Assembly: GCF_007744675.1 (NCBI RefSeq)
Contig: NZ_CP036269.1
Coordinates: forward strand, 5,125,546 to 5,189,545
DNA length: 64,000 bases
Direction of reading: 5' to 3'
Source: Gimesia alba
GTDB lineage: Bacteria > Planctomycetota > Planctomycetia > Planctomycetales > Planctomycetaceae
Both the position numbers and the translations under genes were made by a program. This document shows, one piece after another, positions 27,168 through 35,067 of this stretch. Below the pieces are notes generated by a model. The model had not been told where the DNA came from. It ran no database searches and was given only the letters and a program-made list of their open reading frames with translations. Within the stretch, counting starts at the first letter, position 1; every line of letters starts with the position of its first letter.

Positions 27168-28880
27168 ATGTACAAGTCGCTGTTTTTCTTATCGCTGTAT
27201 GTCTTTCTCGCGCTGTGGGCGCTGACCAACGTGCTGCCCAATCAATTCATTCGTTTCAAAATTCTGAATCGCTTTCGGGGCATCGTGCATTTCCTGAGCG
27301 GTCCCCGGTCCTCGGTCGTCACAGTTTTCCTCCTCTGCTTTGCGCTGTCAGCTGGTATTTCTTATTACCACAACCCGGTTCCCTCCGTGCCTGATGAGTT
27401 CAGCTATCTGCTGGCGTCAGATACATTCTCTGAAGGCCGACTGACAAACCCGACTCATCCCTTCTGGAAACATTTTGAATCGTTCCATATTTTCCAGCGA
27501 CCAACCTATGCTTCGAAATACCCGCCAGGACAGGGATTGTTTCTGGCTATCGGTCAGGTGCTAACCGGGCACCCGATCGTCGGAGTCTGGTTGAGTGTTT
27601 CGCTGGCGTGTGCAGCAGTCTGCTGGATGCTGCGTGCCTGGGTACCTCCCCAATGGGCCTTTATGGGAGGCCTGCTGGCCGTACTCCATCCGTTATCCAT
27701 TTTCTGGGGGCAGAATTATTGGGGAGGGGCTGTCGCCATTCTCGGTGGCGCATTACTGTTTGGCGCATTGCGGCGACTGATGCAGCAACCGCGTACAGGT
27801 ACGGCATTCATACTCGGTATGGGGTTATTTCTACTGGCCATCAGCAGACCCTTTGAAGGTTTTTTGACGGCGATTTGCGCTGCCGTACTACTGGTGATCT
27901 GGATGGTCAGACAAACCCGGTTTCCCAGAATGGTTCTGCTAAAATCGGTGCTGCTCCCACTGGGAGTCGCATCTTTAATGATCGTCGGCGCGCTGGCAAC
28001 TTACAATTACCATCTCACGGAGAGCGCCTTCCGCTTACCTTACCAAGTGCATGAGGAGACCTATTCTCCGACGCCACTTTTTGTCTGGGGTACGCCGCGA
28101 ACCGATCTGGCTCCCTACAATCCGCATTTGAAAAAACTGCACTATGGCTGGTCTCTTGATATTTATCAACGACAGCAGGACGCCAGTGGCTATTGGAATG
28201 AAGTCTCTGAAAAAACAACAAGAATCATTCGCCAGATGATTGCGTTTCCGCTAGGCATTCTCCTGCTGATGCTCCCCTGGATCGTAAAGGATCGCTGGGG
28301 ACGCATTGCAGTGATCATCGTATTATTGATCAGCCTGATCAATATCTTTTGTGCGACGTTTTTCCTGGCACATTATCTGGCACCGATTTTCTCACTCATC
28401 TTCTTTATCCTGATTCAGGGGGTACGCCATTTACGAGCGGCGCACTGGAGAAAACAGAGCCAGGGCCCCGTATTCGTCATGGGACTCTGGCTGCTGTTTG
28501 TCACGTTGAGTTTTTCCAGGATCTGGCTGCAATCATCCAATCCCGAGACAACTCCCCGGCATGCGCTTGCGCTGCAGCGATCCGAATTGATTAAAGCATT
28601 AGAAAAACGTCCGCAGAAGGATTTGATCTTTGTGAAATACTCACCCGAACATGATCCGCATTTTGAATGGGTTTATAATCGGGCCGACATCGACAATGCG
28701 GAAGTCGTCTGGGCGCATATTTTAACCAACAAAGAGAATCAGAAGCTGATTGAACATTTCGCGGATCACCAGATCTGGTGGCTCGATGCAGATGCCAAAC
28801 AGCTTAAGCTGAGACCGGTGAAAGGCCTGCCTCCAAATCAAAAGCCTGAGACTCTATCCAACACTTCCTCCGCTTCATAA
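27168..28880 (+). CDS. Polytopic membrane protein, GT-C/ArnT-like glycosyltransferase candidate
   Basis: 570 residues with about 10-12 hydrophobic helices in the first 470. The first exoplasmic loop carries PSVPDEFSYLLASD, an acidic Asp-Glu pair where GT-C enzymes such as ArnT and PMT place their catalytic Asp/Glu. Lipid-linked sugars are the usual donors. A soluble C-terminal domain (about 480-570) contains KDLIFVKYSPEHDPHFEWVYN. I base the GT-C call on topology and the acidic loop, not on a firm family match. The neighbouring divergent GT2 gene could supply the lipid-linked sugar. The gene is followed at once by an unusual T10-G7 tract. Confidence 0.7.
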   Translation: MYKSLFFLSLYVFLALWALTNVLPNQFIRFKILNRFRGIVHFLSGPRSSVVTVFLLCFALSAGISYYHNPVPSVPDEFSYLLASDTFSEGRLTNPTHPFWKHFESFHIFQRPTYASKYPPGQGLFLAIGQVLTGHPIVGVWLSVSLACAAVCWMLRAWVPPQWAFMGGLLAVLHPLSIFWGQNYWGGAVAILGGALLFGALRRLMQQPRTGTAFILGMGLFLLAISRPFEGFLTAICAAVLLVIWMVRQTRFPRMVLLKSVLLPLGVASLMIVGALATYNYHLTESAFRLPYQVHEETYSPTPLFVWGTPRTDLAPYNPHLKKLHYGWSLDIYQRQQDASGYWNEVSEKTTRIIRQMIAFPLGILLLMLPWIVKDRWGRIAVIIVLLISLINIFCATFFLAHYLAPIFSLIFFILIQGVRHLRAAHWRKQSQGPVFVMGLWLLFVTLSFSRIWLQSSNPETTPRHALALQRSELIKALEKRPQKDLIFVKYSPEHDPHFEWVYNRADIDNAEVVWAHILTNKENQKLIEHFADHQIWWLDADAKQLKLRPVKGLPPNQKPETLSNTSSAS

Positions 28881-28908
28881 TTTTTTTTTTGGGGGGGTCC
28901 CAAAAAAA
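28881..28908. repeat. Homopolymer tract T10-G7-T-C3-A7 with dyad symmetry
   Basis: Ten T and seven G follow directly after the stop codon, then T, CCC and seven A. TTTTTTTGGG (28884-28893) is the exact inverse of CCCAAAAAAA (28899-28908). A hairpin is possible, but the T-first order is not that of an intrinsic terminator. Such runs are prone to slippage in replication and in sequencing. Confidence 0.7.
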
Positions 28909-28923
28909 CTGATCTCACTATCG

Positions 28924-29559
28924 CTATTTTTTCCCGACCTCACGCTTTGTCGTGGGAGAAATCTCAATCCCGGTTCTGCTAAAGGCGATGGCCCGTGAAC
29001 CAGAGGTACCGATCATAACCGTTTCCATCAGCGGTCTCTCTGCCCCCTGCTCTGAGAACCAATTCACCAGAAAATTCGCCCCGGCCCCTCCACTGCTGTC
29101 GCGTTCTTCGACCAGAAAATCGATCGTCTGAAACGGTTCCAGTTTGATCGTACTGTCCAGAAACGATTCCACCTGTTTGCCATCCGTATCAAAGTAATCA
29201 ATCTTATCCAGATAAATCGATTGATTAGGATCGATGTTACGGATACTCAAAGTGGTCTCCAGGAGTAACGGAGATCCGCCGTGATAATAAATGTGTGAGT
29301 AACAGGGAACATAGGTCGAGCCGCGGCGGGATATTTTTTGCCGATCGAATTCGCCTGCTGAATAGAGACTGAGGTCTGGCGGTTGATAACTGCGCGGCGG
29401 AATATATTTGACTCGGTCTTCAAACTTAGCAAAGCGGTTATCAAGGTAAACGACCGCACTGATCATGACCAGACTGATCGTCCCCAGCAAAACTAACAGC
29501 CCGATCCAGTTTTCACAAAACCAGAGAAACCAGTTAGGATACTCGTTTTTATTTTGCAT
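28924..29559 (-). CDS. DUF3124 protein, single-pass membrane
   Basis: 211 residues: a cytoplasmic Trp-rich N-terminus, one helix (about 16-38), then an exoplasmic domain that matches the DUF3124 pattern (GSTYVPCYSHIYYHGG, LSIRNIDPNQSIYLDKIDYFDTDGK, FLVEERDSSGGAGANFLVNW, MIGTSGSRAIAFSR). The function of DUF3124 is unknown to me. It lies 152 bp downstream of the HD gene on the same strand and may be part of that transcript. Confidence 0.82.
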   Translation of the reverse strand: MQNKNEYPNWFLWFCENWIGLLVLLGTISLVMISAVVYLDNRFAKFEDRVKYIPPRSYQPPDLSLYSAGEFDRQKISRRGSTYVPCYSHIYYHGGSPLLLETTLSIRNIDPNQSIYLDKIDYFDTDGKQVESFLDSTIKLEPFQTIDFLVEERDSSGGAGANFLVNWFSEQGAERPLMETVMIGTSGSRAIAFSRTGIEISPTTKREVGKK

Positions 29560-29711
29560 CGTGCACTCGCTTTCTCTTCAAGCAACTATTTCCGACTGTT
29601 GTTGAGCGCGGGTTCTGCTTTCCTGCGGGAGCCTGACAATACGCCCGTTTCCTGGATTGTATTAAACTATAGTGAGGCTAAATAGGAAAGTGCGACTCAA
29701 AGATCCGACGA

Positions 29712-30299
29712 TTAAGGTAAATATTTTTTCAATCCCTCAAGCTTCTCATTGCAGTTCTTGACCAGCGATTCTAATTGCGGGTCAGACTGACCGGCAGCAT
29801 CGATCATGGAGCGATAGTACTGCACGATTTCTTCCGGACTGGCGCCGAAGTGTCCCCAGAATTCCACTTTGTCTTCTGTTTGAAGATCAAACAGCATCGC
29901 TTCCAGGTTATGCAGTTTATCGGCCAGCTCAATTGCACGGGCACCCAGCGTCGCCTGTTGCATGACTTGAATGTGCCCCTGCTTGCGATCCCGCCAGCTC
30001 CGTTTTTTCCCTTCACGGGTCTCTTTCTCTTCCGTCATTTCTTTGACGTATTGAACCACCTCCCCGGAGAAGAGTTCCGCCAGTTCTTCGATCGTCAAAT
30101 CCGTATCCTCGACGACATCGTGCAGAACGGCTGCAGCGAGAATCGACTCATCATGGAACCCGGCCTTCATTAAGATCAGGCAGACACTCATCGGGTGTGA
30201 AATGTAGGGAATTCCAGACGATTTTCGTTTTTGAGACTTATGAGCCACAGCGGCCAGCCGGACCGCATGTTCGACTATGGGAGAGTGAAGTGGTTCCAT
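29712..30299 (-). CDS. HD-domain phosphohydrolase, SpoT/MESH1-like
   Basis: The HD fold of RelA/SpoT hydrolases is visible: HKSQKRKSSGIPYISHPMSV (first His), LHDVVEDTDLTIEELAELF (HD then ED) and LADKLHNLEAM (distal Asp). These residues bind manganese in enzymes that remove pyrophosphate from (p)ppGpp. Length (195 residues) is that of a small alarmone hydrolase or related phosphohydrolase without a synthetase domain. I choose ATG 30299; a TTG at 30320 is an alternative that lies 8 bp after the ABC gene stop. Close spacing implies co-transcription with the degenerate ABC protein and the ABC-2 permease upstream. Confidence 0.85.
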   Translation of the reverse strand: MEPLHSPIVEHAVRLAAVAHKSQKRKSSGIPYISHPMSVCLILMKAGFHDESILAAAVLHDVVEDTDLTIEELAELFSGEVVQYVKEMTEEKETREGKKRSWRDRKQGHIQVMQQATLGARAIELADKLHNLEAMLFDLQTEDKVEFWGHFGASPEEIVQYYRSMIDAAGQSDPQLESLVKNCNEKLEGLKKYLP

Positions 30300-30328
30300 G
30301 CCTGTTTCTTTGGGGTTCAACGTGCTGT

Positions 30329-32425
30329 CTAAGATTCCTGAGAGTGCCTGAACTGATTGAATCGCGTGTATTCCCAGTGGCGATAGAGGGCCGACTTCTT
30401 CAACAGATTCGATTGACTGTCAACAGCTTCGACCTTTCCTTCATGAATCAGCACAACCTGATCCACGCGGCGGAGTGTCGTAATCCGGGAGGGAATCACG
30501 AGAATAGTGCGATTCTGAAATATACGCGTGTAGGCATCCTCCAGAAGTGTCTTGGTATCATCATCGAGCGCTTCTTCTGGTTCTTCAATAATCATCAAGG
30601 CCGGCTTTCGCAACAAGGCCCGCGCCAAACCTAAACGAAACGATTCGCCTACCGTCAGCTCTTCTCCATGTTGTCCCAGTGCGGTTTCATAACCTTGTGG
30701 TAAATTCTGAATAAACTGATGTGCGTGCGCTTCTTTTGAAGCAGCGATTATTTCCTGCAGTGAATAACGTTCATCGCCGCATTGGATATTCTCTTTGACT
30801 GTCCCCGTTAAGCAGGGATCATTCCCGCTGACATAAATCGCTTCGGCCCTGAGTGATTCTAAAGTCACCCAGGCAGTGTCTTCCCCGTCCATCAAAACCC
30901 GTCCCGATTTTGGTTCGATGAACCGGGGAATCAGATAACTGACTGCCCGCGGTGCCAACGTTTCCAGCGACACCAGTGCCGTGCTGGTCCCCGCTGGAAT
31001 TTTGATATCAAAGCCATTGAGAATTTTCGGACCGTTGGCTGACTGGCTGTAGCTGACATTTTCGAATTGGAGTGATTGTGACAAGGGTTCCTGAAACTTG
31101 GCACCGACGGCCTGACTGACTTCCGGAATCTGATTCAGATAGCGATAGATGGAACTGGCGGCAATGCTGGCAGTATTTCGAATCTGCATCAGTTGATACA
31201 AGCCGTTGACTGGCAGATAGAAGAAGGCAAAAATGCCAACAAGTATGATTGCTGCAGAGAGCGGCAAACTTTCCGGATTGACCAGTACCTTATAGCCAAC
31301 CAGAAATAGAACCAGACAGGAACAGAACACCGCCAGACCGCGGGCAATGCGATGCCCCCAACCCTCAACGCGCTTCAGCTTATCAAGGTTATCCGTATAC
31401 TTATCGAGATATTTCTGAAACTGTTCATGCTCTGCGGTTTCCATGCCATAGCCGCGAACCAGCCGCGTGCTACGCAAATTTTCTGCAAGCAAGGAGAGCT
31501 CGGATTCAATATTCACCAGCGTTTTCGCATGCTGAATTTCGTACTCTTTTCGATGTTGCGACAAGAAGTACCAGGCCGCCGCCAGCGGAATCAGACACTG
31601 TAATGTCAGTCTCCAATCAATGGATATCGCGAATAGTAACAGGATCAACAGCGCGAGAGGATGGCGAGAAAGTTGATAGACCCACTCGAAAACGCCATTC
31701 TGAACCGTTCCGACATCCTTGATGAATAAGTGAAATGCCTGATCTGTTTCTTTGCCCGATAAATCGCCGGGGCCCAGGCGCAGTGCCTGTCGGTGAATCA
31801 TATTGCGCAACGTCGTAGAAACGTGATGCGAAATTTTCAGACTGCGCTGCCTTGCTCGCCAGCGAATCAGAACCCGGATGCTCGCCAGAATCAGAGCCAC
31901 CAGAATCAGAGTGAATAAAGCCGTCTGATTCTCCTGCAACAGGGGCACACGCTGGTAAATCCCCGACATAATTCCCAACTGATATTTGGAATGTAGCCAC
32001 CAGACTGAAGGAAGAATTCCAGAATCCGTCAGAATGCTCAAATTTAAATTCACGGGAGCAGGTGCGACGGGTTGCTTTTCTTCCGGTTGAGACGCGGGCT
32101 GCTTTGCAGCCGGTTCCGCCTGTTTTTTTTCTGTTTCCGCTTCTGCTGGTGGTGCGTCTGACTCTGCTTCCACAGGCGGGATGACAAGCGGGGGTACATT
32201 CCTGATTTTCTGGAGCAACTGGACATTCTGCTCGCCTCGGACAGTAATTCTCCCGCGATGATTGAGCAAGTCGACAATCAGAAACACGTCGACCAGTAAG
32301 CAGACCAGTACCAGGCCATTGATGAGAGACCAGAACAATACGGATCTGGCGGAACCCCGAAAGAATTCCCGCGCTGGAAACGCGCGGTGGAATGCGTTGG
32401 GCTGACGATTTGACACAAGACCCAC
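30329..32425 (-). CDS. ABC exporter-like protein with degenerate ATPase motifs
   Basis: 698 residues in the layout of a type IV (ABCB-like) half exporter: helix at about 34-53, helices to about 410, nucleotide-binding domain about 452-675. Between the first two helices is a Pro/Glu/Ala-rich insert (about 80-125) not usual in the family. The ATPase domain is in frame and well conserved in fold but its catalytic motifs are gone: the Walker A site reads SLETLAPRA (486-494) with no Gly, Lys, Ser or Thr in place; the Q-loop reads VSGNDP; the signature reads LTVGE (590-594); Walker B has Glu614 for Asp; the H-loop His is Ser646. It should not hydrolyse ATP as a homodimer. It is 46 bp after an ABC-2 permease gene and just before an HD gene. 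Confidence 0.88.
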   Translation of the reverse strand: MGLVSNRQPNAFHRAFPAREFFRGSARSVLFWSLINGLVLVCLLVDVFLIVDLLNHRGRITVRGEQNVQLLQKIRNVPPLVIPPVEAESDAPPAEAETEKKQAEPAAKQPASQPEEKQPVAPAPVNLNLSILTDSGILPSVWWLHSKYQLGIMSGIYQRVPLLQENQTALFTLILVALILASIRVLIRWRARQRSLKISHHVSTTLRNMIHRQALRLGPGDLSGKETDQAFHLFIKDVGTVQNGVFEWVYQLSRHPLALLILLLFAISIDWRLTLQCLIPLAAAWYFLSQHRKEYEIQHAKTLVNIESELSLLAENLRSTRLVRGYGMETAEHEQFQKYLDKYTDNLDKLKRVEGWGHRIARGLAVFCSCLVLFLVGYKVLVNPESLPLSAAIILVGIFAFFYLPVNGLYQLMQIRNTASIAASSIYRYLNQIPEVSQAVGAKFQEPLSQSLQFENVSYSQSANGPKILNGFDIKIPAGTSTALVSLETLAPRAVSYLIPRFIEPKSGRVLMDGEDTAWVTLESLRAEAIYVSGNDPCLTGTVKENIQCGDERYSLQEIIAASKEAHAHQFIQNLPQGYETALGQHGEELTVGESFRLGLARALLRKPALMIIEEPEEALDDDTKTLLEDAYTRIFQNRTILVIPSRITTLRRVDQVVLIHEGKVEAVDSQSNLLKKSALYRHWEYTRFNQFRHSQES

Positions 32426-32471
32426 CGAATCTGTTTTAAATTATTAAGAAACGAAGACCATTCTCTGTGCG

Positions 32472-33398
32472 TCAGGCAAGGTCACGGTCTTCAAAAAGGA
32501 TAAAGGCAACCAGAATCGCGATTCCAGAATAAAGCAGGCAGCTTAAAGCGGAATGGCCGATATAAACTGGTGGAACCACTGTTCCCGTTGCTACCGCGGG
32601 AGACATATTAAAGTTATCCAGGTTGGGCAGAATGGTGGCAATCAATTGCCCTGTGAATTTCACAAACTCCAGCCCTTCTGCTTTCGCCTGAACCAGGTTT
32701 GGTGTCAGGTGCCCAATGATATAGACACCGAAGCAAATAATCATGTTCACCATCATTGGCAGTCGAGTTGAAATGGCGACGCTGATTGCGGCCAGAATGG
32801 CGACTTCCATGTAGATCAAAAGAATCCCGGGCAGAATCAGCCAGACGGCGGCCATCTTTTCTGCATGACTGGGAACATCCTTTGAAGCTTCCCGCGCGTC
32901 ATAGCCAACTTTGAAATACACGAGTAACAGGAAGGTAATCACCAAGGGCAGCATCAGCCAGACGACGGCTTTCAGAATGCCCAGGTATTTTCCCACGATG
33001 AACTGCCGCCGATTGATCGGCTTGGACAGCAATGTCATTGCCGTCTTACCTTCAATTTCATCTGCAACACTCGTACTGGCTGACCAGACTGCCAGCAGCA
33101 GACTACAAATCAAAATGGTTGCCAGACCGCAGTCCATTAACATCTTGACATCATCGCCCATCGAAAAGAACGGGAGGAACGTATTCAACAATAACAGAAT
33201 CAAGCCTAACGCCACCAGGAGCAAAAAGACCGGCTGGCGAATGGCTTCTTTTGTCGTGGCACGGGCAATCACTCCTGCCTGCGTTTTGGCACTCACACCA
33301 AACAAAAGAATAAAATAGAGCAAAACCCCGGCACCGGTAATCCACCATTGCACAGTCAGGTCAGCGGTTTCAGCAGAAAAAACCAACAGGCTTTCCAT
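32472..33398 (-). CDS. ABC-2-type permease
   Basis: 308 residues with about six to seven hydrophobic helices (about 18-38, 55-75, 90-108, 145-167, 190-212, 220-240, 285-302). The segment DEIEGKTAMTLLSKPINRRQFIVGKYLGI after the third helix is the coupling region typical of ABC-2 permeases of the NatB/GldF kind. Such proteins need a separate ATPase. No ATPase gene precedes it (the 326 bp before it are empty), and the next gene downstream, 46 bp away, encodes an ABC protein whose ATPase motifs are destroyed. Transport substrate unknown. Confidence 0.87.
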   Translation of the reverse strand: MESLLVFSAETADLTVQWWITGAGVLLYFILLFGVSAKTQAGVIARATTKEAIRQPVFLLLVALGLILLLLNTFLPFFSMGDDVKMLMDCGLATILICSLLLAVWSASTSVADEIEGKTAMTLLSKPINRRQFIVGKYLGILKAVVWLMLPLVITFLLLVYFKVGYDAREASKDVPSHAEKMAAVWLILPGILLIYMEVAILAAISVAISTRLPMMVNMIICFGVYIIGHLTPNLVQAKAEGLEFVKFTGQLIATILPNLDNFNMSPAVATGTVVPPVYIGHSALSCLLYSGIAILVAFILFEDRDLA

Positions 33399-33724
33399 CG
33401 TTCATTCACCAATCAAATAACAAAAACTATTATGAATTGAAGAAAAATAAGGTCACACTCGCGATCAGGCTATTTCCGGCGCAGAATCAATCTCGCCTCT
33501 TACGAATCAGAGTGCCTCAAACGTTGGTTTTATTTCTGAAATTATGCGGAGTTCAGCATTTTGAACCAACTTCTATCGAGCAAGAGCTACTTTACCGAGA
33601 AAAGGTGGTCAAAGTAAAGAAAGCAAGGCACTCCGGTCGTCGTTTTCCCTAATCTGGGATGAACGTTCGCTATAACTTGCCAAATTGGTTTCACACCAAC
33701 CTGAACCTGCTCAACTGCATAGGG
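33399..33724. other. Intergenic region without recognised features
   Basis: 326 bp between the ABC-2 permease gene and the acylphosphatase gene. No plausible gene, terminator or promoter stands out. Confidence 0.5.
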
Positions 33725-34036
33725 TTAGCGTTTGATCTCGAATTTGGTCCAGATCGGGTTGGGCGTGGATTCCTGTATCGATACATCTGTCACATTCGTT
33801 GCAAACATCAGCATCATGTCATCGAAAAACTGGTCAAGAATCGGCTTACTTTCGGCTTGTGCTACAAGCTCGACCGTTCCATCCGATAAATTTTTCACAA
33901 AGCCAGTGATCGGATATTGGTGCGCCAGCCTTGAAGTGCGGTAGCGAAATCCCACGCCTTGGACGCGTCCCTGAAAAATCGCGCGCAGACAAACTGCCTC
34001 TGCCGATGAATCAGGTTGCTGAGAACCAGCACACAT
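33725..34036 (-). CDS. acyP: Acylphosphatase
   Basis: Hydrolyses carboxyl-phosphate bonds such as acetyl phosphate or 1,3-bisphosphoglycerate. The signature FQGRVQGVGFRYRT holds the phosphate-binding loop and catalytic Arg, and GFVKNLSDGTVELVAQ holds the catalytic Asn. At 103 residues from ATG 34036 it matches the usual small size with a short Ser/Gln-rich lead; the frame extends to a TTG at 34096, which I judge unlikely. csrA lies 108 bp upstream on the same strand. Confidence 0.93.
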   Translation of the reverse strand: MCAGSQQPDSSAEAVCLRAIFQGRVQGVGFRYRTSRLAHQYPITGFVKNLSDGTVELVAQAESKPILDQFFDDMMLMFATNVTDVSIQESTPNPIWTKFEIKR

Positions 34037-34143
34037 GGCCTCTACTTTATAACAGAACAGAAATGGCGAATGAATTAATAGCGCTTTGATAGACAATCAA
34101 GAAAGACTTGAGTCTTGAGATGGGAAGCCTGTCAGCAGTCCGC

Positions 34144-34347
34144 TTAATGCGAAGTTGTTCCTTCAGGAAGCTGCTCAATTTCAGGCAGCTCAGAGAAGTC
34201 GATACACAACTCTTCGCGAACAATACTCATGCTTCGGGGGGCATCAATACCCAGTCGGACAGAATTAGGGCCAATGCGAACGATTGTCAGAGTTACATCA
34301 TCGCCAATCCGAATTCGCTCACCGGGCTTACGTGATAATACAAGCAT
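34144..34347 (-). CDS. csrA: Carbon storage regulator CsrA
   Basis: A 67-residue RNA-binding regulator. MLVLSRKPGERIRIGDDVTLTIVRI and RLGIDAPRSMSIVREEL are the family signature, including the Leu4 and Arg44-region residues that contact GGA motifs. CsrA dimers block or stabilise target mRNAs. Its own leader has AAGGA at 34359-34363, 11 nt before the ATG, which is both the only ribosome site and a minimal GGA-type CsrA target, so autoregulation is plausible. No flagellar genes (fliW, hag) are nearby. Confidence 0.96.
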   Translation of the reverse strand: MLVLSRKPGERIRIGDDVTLTIVRIGPNSVRLGIDAPRSMSIVREELCIDFSELPEIEQLPEGTTSH

Positions 34348-34741
34348 TTCTTTTCGAATCCTTCGTTGTCTTTTCCCTCATACTTCCCTGTAACCTTTTT
34401 AAAGGTCGAAGCAAATTGCAGGATGAGGGTCGTTCAAGAGTACTCATCTCAACAGCTTGATGAAAACAACCTGTACGCTTCAGCAAACTGCCATCACTAC
34501 GATGTCGACATCAGTATGATAACACCTTTTCGTTAAACGTGTCTACCCCAGACCTAAAAATATCAACCCAACCCCTAAAAACGTCACAGCCTCCCTCTAT
34601 TTCAGCCACATACCCTATCTTTATGCTCAAAAAACGTGCACACCCACAGCTGCACAAAAAACGGGCAGTAAATCAGCGATTATGGCTCGTCGATAAGAGA
34701 TGCTTTTCTCGTTGGCAGACGGCTTTCACCTGAATGAGAAA

Positions 34742-34767
34742 CCTATTTCCATTATATCGGAAATAGG
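34742..34767. repeat. Perfect 9-bp hairpin in the csrA / oxidoreductase gap
   Basis: CCTATTTCC (34742-34750) pairs exactly with GGAAATAGG (34759-34767) across an 8-nt loop. There is no T tract on either side, so it is not a standard terminator. Confidence 0.45.
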
Positions 34768-34891
34768 CTCCCAACAGCGAAGCTGGTCTCTGTTCAATTT
34801 TCAGCAATTAATTCAATTCGCGAAAATACAGAGCCTGGTTTAAATTCTGACAAGATAAAAAAAGAAGCATGAAAACTGGCTGGCGACCGCT

Positions 34892-34915
34892 TGACGATTT
34901 CGATCAGGATCGTCA
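34892..34915. promoter_or_regulatory. Inverted repeat TGACGAT-N10-ATCGTCA, operator candidate
   Basis: A perfect 7-bp dyad about 150 bp before the start of the Gfo/Idh/MocA gene at 35068. It could bind a transcription factor; no family can be named. Confidence 0.3.
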
Positions 34916-35067
34916 GTCTTTAGCAACAGTGTTAAGTAATCTGCGTTTTTCAAAAATCTGTAACACTCCATCACACAACGGACGTGACCTACAGTGGCCT
35001 GAGAGTCGTTACAGAAATCCGAATTCGGTCTCACACAGAATTTCTGCCTCAACAGCAGGGGAACATC

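Larger units (their letters stand above)
34348..35067. other. Divergent intergenic region with several dyad elements
   Basis: 720 bp between csrA and a Gfo/Idh/MocA gene. It contains the dyad ACCTTT-TT-AAAGGT (34393-34406), a 9-bp perfect hairpin (34742-34767) and a 7-bp dyad (34892-34915). I see no open frame with family features and no tRNA. A small RNA cannot be excluded. Confidence 0.5.
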
